From: JAQVHD01 sp035369485
Lineage (GTDB): Bacteria; Patescibacteriota; Minisyncoccia; UBA6257; JAAZHW01
NCBI GenBank assembly: GCA_035369485.1
Contig: DAOSMC010000004.1
Coordinates: 1-37,999 of the forward strand
DNA: 37,999 nucleotides
Direction of reading: 5' to 3'
Below the pieces are notes generated by a model that saw only the letters and a list, made by a program, of their open reading frames with translations, was not told the origin of the DNA and made no database searches. Below are positions 31,527 through 37,999 of the stretch, one piece after another (position 1 is the stretch's first letter; every line of letters begins with the position of its first letter). Made by a program: the position numbers and the translations under genes.

Positions 31527-31984
31527 TGAATAAAAATATAATTATCCTTATTGCCATTATTTTGCTGGGGCTATTAATTTTTGAAATATATTTTTTGAGA
31601 GGCAAATATTCAACGGGGGAAGTTATTTTTAAAAGACAAAATATTGGCATTACGGTAGAAATAGCGAGCAACAGTTTAACTCAGATGCAAGGTTTAATGG
31701 GGCGAAAGGAATTGCCAGAATTTTCAGGTATGCTTTTTGTTTTTCGCACCGAAGCACCGCGTACTTTTTGGATGAAAAATACTCACATCCCCTTAGATTT
31801 AATTTTTATTTCTCATGATAAAAAGATTAAAGAAATTAAGGCTAACTTTGAACCATGTATTGATAGCAATAATTGTCCGAGCTATCAATCAAAAGAAAGC
31901 GCCCAATATGTTTTAGAGGTGAATGGTGGTTTTTGTGAAAGGCATCAGATTGAAGTAGGCGATGAAATAGAACTTAAATTTTAG
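31526..31984 (+). CDS. DUF192-family anchored protein
   Basis: 152 residues: an N-terminal transmembrane/signal helix (IIILIAIILLGLLIFEIYF) followed by a DUF192 domain. Signatures: ASNSLTQMQGLMGRKELPE, GMLFVFRTEAPRTFWMKNT, HIPLDLIFISHDKKI, and YVLEVNGGFCERHQIEVGDE. The family is a small beta-rich fold with no firmly known function, often in extracytoplasmic proteins of extremophiles and CPR bacteria. The extra Cys pair (EPCIDSNNCPSYQS) could form a disulfide. It overlaps the tsaC stop (TAATG), so it is co-transcribed with it. Confidence 0.85.
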   Translation: MNKNIIILIAIILLGLLIFEIYFLRGKYSTGEVIFKRQNIGITVEIASNSLTQMQGLMGRKELPEFSGMLFVFRTEAPRTFWMKNTHIPLDLIFISHDKKIKEIKANFEPCIDSNNCPSYQSKESAQYVLEVNGGFCERHQIEVGDEIELKF

Positions 31985-32011
31985 AAATTTTACTCACCGC
32001 TATTTTAAAAG

Positions 32012-32050
32012 TTATCCACATCTTGCATGGCGAGTTATTTCTGATAGAAT
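32012..32050 (+). promoter_or_regulatory. Promoter of the KamA-like gene with a perfect DnaA box
   Basis: TTATCCACA at 32012-32020 is an exact consensus DnaA box, the only perfect one noticed in this window. It directly abuts TTGCAT (32023-32028), a 16-nt spacer and TAGAAT (32045-32050) preceded by TGA. The box may be chance or may let DnaA influence this promoter. Confidence 0.45.
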
Positions 32051-32101
32051 AAAAGTAGAAAATAAAAACGGAATAAAAATATTTTCTAAAACAGAAGAAG
32101 G

Positions 32102-33034
32102 ATGTTAGCAGAAAAAATTTCCGATCACCTAAAAAATTTAGCGAAGAAAAATCCAGCGATCAAACGACAATTTTACCTTTCGAAATGGGAACTTCATACA
32201 AAAGAAGATAAATTAAATTCGGTTGATCCCCTTTTAGAAGACGAACACACTAAAAAACGCGGTCTCATCTACAAATATCGAGGCCGCGTTTTAATTCTTT
32301 TGACACTTTCTTGCGCTGCTTATTGCCGTTTTTGTACGAGACGAAGATGTGTTTCCGAAATTGAAAAAGGAATTTTAAGCAAGGAAGATATAGATAATAT
32401 TGCGCAATATATTAAACAGCACAAAGAAATTAAAGAAATTATTTTATCTGGCGGCGACCCATTAACAGTGCCTAATCTTTTGAATTATTCTTTAAAAGTT
32501 TTTTCAGCCTTGCCGCAAATAAAAATTATTCGGATTGGAACGCGGGTGCCGGTTTCTAATCCGAAATTAGTTACTGATAATCTTTTAAATCTTATTAGAA
32601 AAATTTCTCAACCTGTTTATGTGGGCATTCATTTTGAACATCCTGATGAATTAACGCCAGAAACAATAAAGGCTTGCGAAAAATTACGCAAAGCCGGAGC
32701 CATTCTTTATAGTCAGAGTGTTTTTTTAAAAGGCGTTAATGATTCTTATGAAGTTTTATACGAACTTTTTTCTCGTCTTATTGAAATTGGAGTTAAGCCT
32801 TATTATCTCTATCGTTGCGATCCCGTGCAGGGGATTGAACATTTCCGAGTGCCATTTGAAAAAGAAATAAAAATTGCTACGAAACTAAGAAAAAATTTAT
32901 CAGGATTAGCTTGGCCGACTTATGTGATTGATACGCCTAATGGCAATGGTAAAATTCCTGTGCCTTTAGAATTTTGGCAATTTGATAAAAAACAATTTAG
33001 GGATTTTTTGGGCAGAAAACACGAAGTAATTTAA
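32102..33034 (+). CDS. KamA-family radical SAM enzyme (lysine 2,3-aminomutase-like)
   Basis: 310 residues. The radical SAM cluster motif CAAYCRFC (C71, C75, C78) and the GGDP motif (SGGDPL) are present. K284 in DTPNGNGKIPVP is the likely PLP-binding lysine. Lysine 2,3-aminomutases bind substrate lysine with two aspartates, and both appear kept: D240 in YLYRCDPVQG and D277 in YVIDTPNG. The alternative is EpmB, which lysinylates EF-P through an EpmA partner and lacks these. The protein is shorter than clostridial KamA (416 residues), being trimmed at the N-terminus. The ATG is preceded by a purine-rich AGAAGAAGG stretch. Confidence 0.85.
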   Translation: MLAEKISDHLKNLAKKNPAIKRQFYLSKWELHTKEDKLNSVDPLLEDEHTKKRGLIYKYRGRVLILLTLSCAAYCRFCTRRRCVSEIEKGILSKEDIDNIAQYIKQHKEIKEIILSGGDPLTVPNLLNYSLKVFSALPQIKIIRIGTRVPVSNPKLVTDNLLNLIRKISQPVYVGIHFEHPDELTPETIKACEKLRKAGAILYSQSVFLKGVNDSYEVLYELFSRLIEIGVKPYYLYRCDPVQGIEHFRVPFEKEIKIATKLRKNLSGLAWPTYVIDTPNGNGKIPVPLEFWQFDKKQFRDFLGRKHEVI

Positions 33035-33068
33035 TAGTTAGGGTAAATTGAGAAAAAAATTGATTGAT

Positions 33069-33103
33069 GCGGCGGAAAATTTTCGAAGAAAATTTTCCGC
33101 CGC
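33069..33103. repeat. Long perfect hairpin, GCGGCGG type
   Basis: A 16-bp perfect stem (33069-33084 with 33088-33103; loop GAA), with GCGGCGG outer and AAAATTTTC inner arm, nearly the same as 6142-6174. It stands 35 nt after the KamA-like stop. Confidence 0.8.
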
Positions 33104-33175
33104 TCGTTTCGTTTTCTCTTTGTCATTTTACTTGTCTCGCCATTCTGTTTTCCATTGTCATCCTGTTTTTTTATT

Positions 33176-33500
33176 GTCATCCTGAGCGCAGCCTGCCCGC
33201 CGAACAGGCGGGGCTCCGCTCAGAATGACGCACTACCACATCGTCATCCCGAGGACTTTAGTCCGAGGGATCCCTCGGCTTTCAGCACTAATTAGCAATC
33301 ATTGCTGTGGATGGGATTCTTCGGGCTGAGGCCCTCAGAATGACTGCTGTTTTTCTTTGTCATCCTGAATTTTAGTGAAGGATCCCATGGCTTTCAGCAA
33401 TAATCGGCAATTGCTGCTGTGGATGGGATTCTTCGGGCTGAGGCCCTCAGAATGACAGAAAATAAAAGCGCTCAGAATGACAAAAAATGCTCAGAATGAC
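33176..33500. repeat. MITE-like repeat cluster
   Basis: A short copy (33176-33229), two full copies (33243-33344 and 33359-33456) and right-end fragments CTCAGAATGAC (33470-33500). The full copies share GATCCC, GGCTTTCAGCA and TGCTGTGGATGGGATTCTTCG words (given in parts). The gap of about 650 bp between the KamA-like gene and the next gene otherwise holds one hairpin and a promoter, with no gene seen. Confidence 0.8.
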
Positions 33501-33594
33501 AATTAAAAAGGTGGTCAGGATGATTAATAAAAAAACCAGACAAATAGAACAAAAGAAGCATGTTTTTTAAGGCGTTGGTACGCAGGGTATTCTC

Positions 33595-33622
33595 TTGACA
33601 AAATATAAAAAATAAGTAATAT
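33595..33622 (+). promoter_or_regulatory. Strong promoter of the beta-barrel-like gene
   Basis: Consensus TTGACA (33595-33600), a 16-nt spacer, TAATAT (33617-33622). The ATG is 62 nt further and has a strong AAAGGAGG (33671-33678) 6 nt before it, so this message has a conventional leader. Confidence 0.7.
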
Positions 33623-33684
33623 TCAGTCAGACCTTTTACAAGGCTTTATAATAGATAATCTTAAAAAATTAAAGGAGGTTTTCA

Positions 33685-35118
33685 ATGAGAAAACTTAGTT
33701 TGGTTGTATTGATTGGGTTGGTTCTGTTGACGCTGCCTGTAGCAGCTCAGCAGAGCCAGGGTAAAGAGATTGAGCTGAAGACTCTAGGACGGGCGCCTCT
33801 CGCGCCTTATCTGCAGACCGAAGAGGAGGTTCGAATTGTTCTTAAGAAGTACAACGAAGAAATTGGTAAGGCGTTAGAGTATTTCCCAGGCGGAGCTCTC
33901 GGAGAAATAGTCTATCTCAAATTGTACGAAAACGTTGATAGTTTTGTTATGCAACTGCAGCAGATTCCGGTGGGACAAAAGATGGACTGGATGATTTATC
34001 GGAATGGTGGTTTGCTAAAGAATGTGCGTTGGGCGGGAAATTCATCCTTTGACGCTTTTGTTTTTGAAGTAGAAGCAGAAGGAAAGTTGTTTCAATTTGC
34101 TGTTCCGATTCGTTGTGGCAACGTTTCCTTAATTAGCATGAAAGAGATTCCTATTTCTGCACCAGTAGTTCAGCCACAACCACAGCCCCAACCGAAAGCA
34201 GAACAACCATTTGTTCCGCCAGCAGTTATTCAAGCACCAGCACCAACGCCTGCACCTGCGTTATCTGCGCCGATAAAAGCGCAGAAACGCTGGTCACCCA
34301 CGGTCAAATTCAAAGTGGGAAGTGGTTGGGCAAAAACGAGTATGCCGGCAAATCAAAATCTGGAAGGTAGAGTTGACTTCTTCACGCTTATTCCAGATGA
34401 AATGTCTTTGTTCTACTGTGAAGATGGAACAGCAGCATGGTTATACTCGCCGACGAAGGATATCCCGTTTACATTGGGAGAACAAATTGGACTTCATACC
34501 CAATTGCAAAATACGTCTATCAGGAAGTATCAGCCGTTTTTTGCTGGACTAGAGCTGGAGATCGCGAAGAACTTCTTTGTGACGGCAGATTATTTCCACA
34601 TCGGGAAGTTCCACTTGCAAGAGTATAGTCTATCCAATCTCATGTCCGTTACTGAATTGAGATTGCTCGGTGAGTACGATAGTACAAGTGGTTCTGCAGA
34701 TGGTTGTACTCCAACCTACGTTTATTATATAGGGTTGGAGCGGCAGCGGCGGGAGCAGTTGATCCAACAGGATATTCGGATAGAAGAGTGGTCTGTTGGG
34801 GTAAAGTTCGAGTTGAAGCTGGCGAAGAAGTTCTATGTTGCGCCAGCAGCAGGAGTGACCTGGCAAGAGCAGCGTGGGACGCGCGAGGTGACTGAAGCGG
34901 TTACTAAAATGTATCCCTTTAAAGAAGAAGCTCTGGAACCACAGCAGGTGGTTTCAAGTGCTGAAAAGATCAAAACTTCCGTCGCGCACCCATACGTGGG
35001 TGCCAGCGTAGAACTTTATTGTTTCCAGGTTGAAGCTAGATATTTGATGAAAAAATTTAATGAAGAAGTTTATACCTCCCCCTGGCGCGTTCAAGGCGCG
35101 CTGGTTCTAAGATTTTAA
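33685..35118 (+). CDS. Secreted protein with outer-membrane beta-barrel-like C-terminal half
   Basis: No named family is recognised. 477 residues: a signal peptide (LVVLIGLVLLTLPVAAQ, cleaved near VAA), a soluble N-terminal domain (about 25-165), a Pro/Gln/Ala-rich linker (QPQPQPQPKAE, APAPTPAPAL), then about 270 residues of alternating amphipathic strands such as FAGLELEIAKNFFVTADYFH and YVGASVELYCFQVEARYL. The end WRVQGALVLRF, with Phe last, is the classic signal of Gram-negative outer-membrane barrels. The gene is visibly richer in G+C and uses CTG, GGG and CAG codons more than its neighbours, and it sits beside repeats, suggesting transfer. CPR cells are thought to lack an outer membrane, so its location is a puzzle. 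Confidence 0.6.
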   Translation: MRKLSLVVLIGLVLLTLPVAAQQSQGKEIELKTLGRAPLAPYLQTEEEVRIVLKKYNEEIGKALEYFPGGALGEIVYLKLYENVDSFVMQLQQIPVGQKMDWMIYRNGGLLKNVRWAGNSSFDAFVFEVEAEGKLFQFAVPIRCGNVSLISMKEIPISAPVVQPQPQPQPKAEQPFVPPAVIQAPAPTPAPALSAPIKAQKRWSPTVKFKVGSGWAKTSMPANQNLEGRVDFFTLIPDEMSLFYCEDGTAAWLYSPTKDIPFTLGEQIGLHTQLQNTSIRKYQPFFAGLELEIAKNFFVTADYFHIGKFHLQEYSLSNLMSVTELRLLGEYDSTSGSADGCTPTYVYYIGLERQRREQLIQQDIRIEEWSVGVKFELKLAKKFYVAPAAGVTWQEQRGTREVTEAVTKMYPFKEEALEPQQVVSSAEKIKTSVAHPYVGASVELYCFQVEARYLMKKFNEEVYTSPWRVQGALVLRF

Positions 35119-35135
35119 AAAAAATAAAGCAATCA

Positions 35136-35169
35136 AAAGCCCATTGACCAAAGGTCACTGGGCTTTTTT
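35136..35169. terminator. Bidirectional terminator between converging genes
   Basis: AAAGCCCA(35136-35143)/TGGGCTTT(35159-35166) plus inner TGACC/GGTCA with one mismatch and loop AAA, followed by TTT on the plus strand. It serves the beta-barrel-like gene and lies 24 nt from the ferredoxin stop on the other strand. Confidence 0.85.
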
Positions 35170-35192
35170 ATTTTGACAAAATTACTTTTCTT

Positions 35193-35390
35193 TTATTCTT
35201 CTTCTATTTCAATTGCTTCGGCAGCGCAAGCATCAATAGCTGATTGCAATTTCTCTTCATCAATTTTTTTAAGTTCTTTGACTTCGGCCTTTCCGTCTTC
35301 ATCAAGATAAAACATTTCCGGATACATAAACGTGCAGCTGCCGCAGCCCAGACATTTATCTTTATTAATTTTAATTTTTTTCTTTCCCAT
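35193..35390 (-). CDS. Ferredoxin, single [4Fe-4S] cluster
   Basis: 65 residues. The cluster ligands are CLGCGSC (C-x2-C-x2-C) near 14-20 and the fourth Cys in DACAAEAI, where the common CP is CA. An acidic tail (EIEIEEE-like) follows, typical of small electron carriers. This is the one-cluster form. As the last gene of the iron-sulfur operon, it probably supplies electrons for cluster assembly, as Fdx does in Isc systems, although Isc ferredoxin is normally [2Fe-2S]. It starts about 25 nt after the IscU-like stop. Confidence 0.88.
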   Translation of the reverse strand: MGKKKIKINKDKCLGCGSCTFMYPEMFYLDEDGKAEVKELKKIDEEKLQSAIDACAAEAIEIEEE

Positions 35391-35414
35391 TTTTTAAAAT
35401 TTAATCCGACGCTC

Positions 35415-36107
35415 TTATAAATTATATTTCTCTTTATAGAACCGAATCAATTCTTCCACTAAAGGAATGCAACTGGGATCGCCCAATCCGACTTTGGTTT
35501 TTTCTTGCACTTCTTCTAAAGTTTTAGCTCCATCCAGCACTGCTTTTTCAATGTCTTTTTCCGTAATTTTTAGAATTTTATCAATGACTCGACTGCCTTC
35601 AGGTTCAATTTTGTCGTATTGTCCAGTTCTACGATAATAATCATTAATTGCGTCACGTAAGGCCTTGTCACCTAAAACTGAGCAGTGATATTTAATATCC
35701 GGTAATCCACCTAATTCTTTGATGATATCGTTAGGCGTAATTTTTCGTGCTTGTTCTAATTTCATTCCTCCATGGCGTAAAATCATCTCTGACAAAACAG
35801 ACGTGGAAGCAATAGCTGAGGCACAGCCAAAAGTGCGCCAGCGAGCATCTTTAATTTTTTCAGTTTTCGGATCAACTAAAATCCAGAATTTCATCACATC
35901 ACCGCAGACCGGACTGCCAATCATTCCTAGGCCGTTATACTGAAATTTCTCTTCTTCCCCGAATTTCATAAAATTTTTAGGTTGAAGAAAATGTTCTTTT
36001 ACCGTTTGACTATAAACCCATGGATTTCCTTTTGTCCAGATATCGGCTTCTTTTTTACTTTTTTGTTTTTTTGATTTTTTAGTTAGTGCTTTCTTTGTTT
36101 TTTTCAT
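35415..36107 (-). CDS. iscU: IscU/NifU-type Fe-S scaffold with degenerate BFD-like tail
   Basis: The scaffold on which IscS-derived sulfur and iron form clusters. 230 residues: a very basic N-terminal extension (KKTKKALTKKSKKQKSKK), the IscU/NifU-N domain with C68 in GSPVCGDVM, C95 in TFGCASAIAS and C142 in KYHCSVLG, and a C-terminal segment (KILKITEKDIEKAVLDGAKT, TKVGLGDPSC) that matches the Fer2_BFD domain of NifU. That domain normally has four Cys (CxC...CxxC), but only C213 remains here, so it cannot hold its [2Fe-2S] cluster. The start overlaps the iscS end by 29 nt. Confidence 0.9.
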   Translation of the reverse strand: MKKTKKALTKKSKKQKSKKEADIWTKGNPWVYSQTVKEHFLQPKNFMKFGEEEKFQYNGLGMIGSPVCGDVMKFWILVDPKTEKIKDARWRTFGCASAIASTSVLSEMILRHGGMKLEQARKITPNDIIKELGGLPDIKYHCSVLGDKALRDAINDYYRRTGQYDKIEPEGSRVIDKILKITEKDIEKAVLDGAKTLEEVQEKTKVGLGDPSCIPLVEELIRFYKEKYNL

Positions 36108-37296
36108 TGAATTTTAATGAGATTGGTGATAATTCTCGTAATTCCAAAACGACCTTTTTTAATTTTTGGATAAGATAGTCAATGTCTTTTTTGGTAGTAT
36201 CTTTACCCAGCGTAATTCTTAAACTGCCATGAATAAATTCAGCTGGCAAGCCAATAGCTTGAAGAACATGGGAAGGGCTAAGACTTTTAGAATGGCAAGC
36301 CGAGCCAGTTGAGGCGGCAATACCATATTCATCAAGCTTTAAAATCAATGCCTCGCCTTCAACATCCAATATAGTAAAATGGGCATTATTCGGCAGGCGA
36401 TTTTTTAAATCACCATTTACAAAAACTTTAGGAATATTTTTTAAAACATTTTTAATGAGGTAATTACGCAAAAGTTTTAATCTTTGCGATTCTTGTTTTT
36501 TTTCTTTTTGCGCTAATGTTAAAGCAGTAGCAAATCCAACAATACCCGCGACATTTTCTGTTCCAGAGCGATAATTTTTCTCTTGGCCACCGCCATAAAT
36601 AAGAGGTTTGATCTCTACGCCCTCTTTTTTATATAATACGCCCGTTGCTTTAGGTCCATAAATTTTTCCTCCGTTAAGGCTCATTAAATCAACTCCTAAT
36701 TTTTGAGGGCGAATATCTAAATAGCCAGCTGCTTGGCAGGCATCAGTATGGAAAAGAGGAAATATGGTTTTGTGTTCAGTGCGGAAATTTTTGATGATTT
36801 GAGCAATTTTGGGAATAGGTTCAATGACGCCAATTTCATTGTTAGCATACATTATTGAAATAAGAATTGTTTGATCGTCAATCAAACTTTTTAATTGGTC
36901 CAAATCAACAAGTCCGTTTTTTTGGACAGAGAGATAGGCAATTTCAAAACCTTGTTCTTTTAAAGCTTTGACTGTTTCTAATCCTGCTGGGTGTTCGATA
37001 GCAGAAATAATAATTTTAGGTTGAGAAAATTCTTTTTGATAGTAATGGGCCGTGCCTTGCAATGCCAAATTAACAGATTCAGTGCCACCATTGGTAAAAA
37101 TTATTTCTTTTGATTGAACTTGTAGAATCTCTGCAATTTTATTACGGGCTGATTCGATGGCTTGTTTGGCTATACGACCTTCCAAGTATAAAGATGAAGG
37201 ATTGCCAAATTGTTTTTGCCAAAATGGTTTCATGGCTGAAATCACTTCTTTTCTTGTTGGCGTTGTGGCCGCATAGTCAAAATAATAGCGCTTCAT
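36079..37296 (-). CDS. iscS: Cysteine desulfurase (IscS/NifS-type)
   Basis: A PLP enzyme that takes sulfur from cysteine for Fe-S clusters and tRNA thiolation. About 405 residues: MKRYYFDYAATTPTRKEV at the start, FTNGGTESVNLAL, IISAIEHPAG, HTDACQAAGY, the PLP lysine in SLNGGKIYGPKATG (the His usual before Lys is Gly) and the active-site Cys loop ASTGSACHSKSLSPSHVL. RITLGKDTT follows near the C-terminus. The start at 37296 is fixed by an ATGA overlap with the Rrf2 stop, and a longer in-frame start would run deep into that gene. It overlaps iscU downstream. Confidence 0.95.
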   Translation of the reverse strand: MKRYYFDYAATTPTRKEVISAMKPFWQKQFGNPSSLYLEGRIAKQAIESARNKIAEILQVQSKEIIFTNGGTESVNLALQGTAHYYQKEFSQPKIIISAIEHPAGLETVKALKEQGFEIAYLSVQKNGLVDLDQLKSLIDDQTILISIMYANNEIGVIEPIPKIAQIIKNFRTEHKTIFPLFHTDACQAAGYLDIRPQKLGVDLMSLNGGKIYGPKATGVLYKKEGVEIKPLIYGGGQEKNYRSGTENVAGIVGFATALTLAQKEKKQESQRLKLLRNYLIKNVLKNIPKVFVNGDLKNRLPNNAHFTILDVEGEALILKLDEYGIAASTGSACHSKSLSPSHVLQAIGLPAEFIHGSLRITLGKDTTKKDIDYLIQKLKKVVLELRELSPISLKFNEKNKESTN

Positions 37297-37691
37297 ACAA
37301 GTTGGGAAATTTTTATCCGACTTAATTTTAAAGTTATATCTTCGGTAAGACCAACCCAGCAACTTTTAAGCGTACAATGAGAAGAATTACAACGAGAAGA
37401 GCAGTTGATTAAGGATAAAGGCCCTTCAAGCGCTTCAATGACGCTTAAGAGCGAAATATTTTTTGGATTGTTTTTTAAGCGATAGCCTCCGTTTTTTCCT
37501 CTTTTGGATTCCACAAAATTATTTTTAATTAAAGCTCGGTTGATTTTTTGTAGATAATAAAAGGAGGTCTTCGTTTGATCACAAAAAGAGCGCAAGCTGA
37601 CAAATTTTAATTTGTTCGTTTGCGCCAAATAAATAAGCCAGCGAAGAGCTAGTTCAATTTGTTTAGAAATTTTAATACTTTTGAAATTCAT
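37293..37691 (-). CDS. iscR: Rrf2-family regulator (IscR-like)
   Basis: 132 residues: a winged helix-turn-helix typical of Rrf2 proteins (IELALRWLIYLAQ, FCDQTKTSFYYLQKINRAL, KRGKNGGYRL) and a Cys-rich loop (C97, C101, C106 and C111 in INCSSRCNSSHCTLKSC). IscR binds a [2Fe-2S] cluster through three Cys and a His and represses the isc operon when clusters are plentiful. The spacing here (x3, x4, x4) differs from IscR's (x5, x5), so cluster type is uncertain. It is first in the operon and is coupled to iscS by ATGA, so autoregulation is likely. Confidence 0.88.
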   Translation of the reverse strand: MNFKSIKISKQIELALRWLIYLAQTNKLKFVSLRSFCDQTKTSFYYLQKINRALIKNNFVESKRGKNGGYRLKNNPKNISLLSVIEALEGPLSLINCSSRCNSSHCTLKSCWVGLTEDITLKLSRIKISQLV

Positions 37692-37693
37692 AC

Positions 37694-37733
37694 TATTAAA
37701 TACTTATTTTAATAACATATAATTAATCGTCAA
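37694..37733 (-). promoter_or_regulatory. Promoter and candidate Rrf2 operator of the Fe-S operon
   Basis: On the minus strand: TTGACG (37728-37733), a 16-nt spacer and TAAAAT (37706-37711). An inverted repeat TATTAAA-N7-TTTAATA (37694-37700 with 37708-37714) overlaps the -10 and the expected start site, a good place for an autorepressor. The leader before ATG 37691 is only about 8 nt. Confidence 0.6.
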
Positions 37734-37742
37734 GTAGCAAAA

Positions 37743-37774
37743 CAAAAAGAAAGGACTTAAGTCCTTTCTTTTTG
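37743..37774. terminator. Bidirectional terminator palindrome
   Basis: A perfect 32-bp palindrome (CAAAAAGAAAGGACTT and its complement) with T-rich arms. It separates the truncated gene at the right edge from the Fe-S operon promoter. On the minus strand it follows that gene's stop by 16 nt. Confidence 0.85.
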
Positions 37775-37790
37775 TTTTAATAAATTCAAC

Positions 37791-37999
37791 TTATTTCATT
37801 GCCGCGTACGTAGCTTGTACTTTGAGTCCACCGCCGCCTTCTTCATAAAACATTTGAATGCTCATCGAATTTCTGCTTTTAGTAGCATAGATATTATAAA
37901 TACCGTTGCTGTTAGTATTATTTACTATCGTCCAACCATTTTGATTAAGATAAGCAATAAATTTATCGGCATTTTCTTGAATGGATTTTTGTGAATAAT
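37791..37999 (-). CDS. Unknown protein, C-terminal part (5' end outside window)
   Basis: On the minus strand an open frame enters from the right edge and stops with TAA at 37791-37793, giving about 69 residues. Visible parts are KFIAYLNQNGWTIVNN, NGIYNIYATKSRNSMS and IQMFYEEGGGGLKVQATYAAMK. The strand-helix alternation and Gly-rich turn suggest a small beta-rich lipoprotein-like or secreted protein. No family is recognised. A terminator directly downstream supports a real gene end. Confidence 0.65.
   Translation of the reverse strand, partial: YSQKSIQENADKFIAYLNQNGWTIVNNTNSNGIYNIYATKSRNSMSIQMFYEEGGGGLKVQATYAAMK

Noticed and set aside
37262..37362. Longer in-frame N-terminus for the cysteine desulfurase.
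   Set aside because: It would overlap the Rrf2 gene by about 70 nt, whereas the ATGA overlap at 37293-37296 gives the conserved N-terminus.

Overview
The window is an AT-rich bacterial chromosome segment that looks like a Candidate Phyla Radiation (Patescibacteria) genome. This is inferred from compact, short-spaced genes, many small membrane proteins with no known pathway, a YebC-RuvC / DnaA-DnaN neighbourhood, a four-domain S1 protein, tRNAs without encoded CCA, and a CPR-style diversity-generating retroelement (DGR). The exact lineage cannot be named from sequence alone.

Layout. 1-6001: YebC tail, ruvC, dnaA, dnaN, an HD hydrolase and convergent recG, with DnaA-box-like sites on both sides of dnaA (possible oriC). 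6002-6691: a gene-free stretch packed with perfect palindromes, a MITE-like repeat and tRNA-Arg(GCG). 6699-12285: a membrane protein, an S1-domain protein, a degenerate metallo-beta-lactamase-fold protein, a small membrane protein and gyrA. 12317-16392: a methyltransferase, an anchored solute-binding protein and five small VirB2/TrbC-like or pilin-like membrane proteins, the last two a near-identical duplication. 16393-17090: a terminator, a GC-rich 170-bp tandem duplication and tRNA-Leu(UAG). 17220-22541: leftward genes (anchored protein, amino-acid permease, MgtC, EF-Tu-domain-2-like protein, LOG-like protein, Cys-rich protein, PlsC) and two tRNAs. 22627-25598: CCA-adding enzyme, tRNA-Pro and a kelch-like surface protein.

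25766-29025 is the most interesting locus: a complete DGR. It has a prepilin-like protein fused to a formylglycine-generating-enzyme/C-type-lectin-like domain whose last 37 codons are a variable repeat, then an Avd-like helical protein, a 113-bp template repeat and a DGR-type reverse transcriptase, all on one strand. VR and TR differ at 14 positions, and all 14 are adenines in the TR.

29026-33684: MITE-like repeat clusters around a YunG-like/cytidine-deaminase-like fusion, TsaC/Sua5, a DUF192 protein and a lysine-aminomutase-like radical SAM enzyme. 33685-35118: a GC-richer gene for a secreted protein resembling an outer-membrane beta-barrel, odd for this kind of cell. 35193-37691: an iron-sulfur operon read leftward (Rrf2 regulator, IscS, IscU, ferredoxin). 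A truncated unknown gene closes the window.

A recurring regulatory theme is a -10 box 6-8 nt before the start codon, which suggests leaderless mRNAs for several housekeeping genes. A smaller set of genes has clear Shine-Dalgarno sequences.
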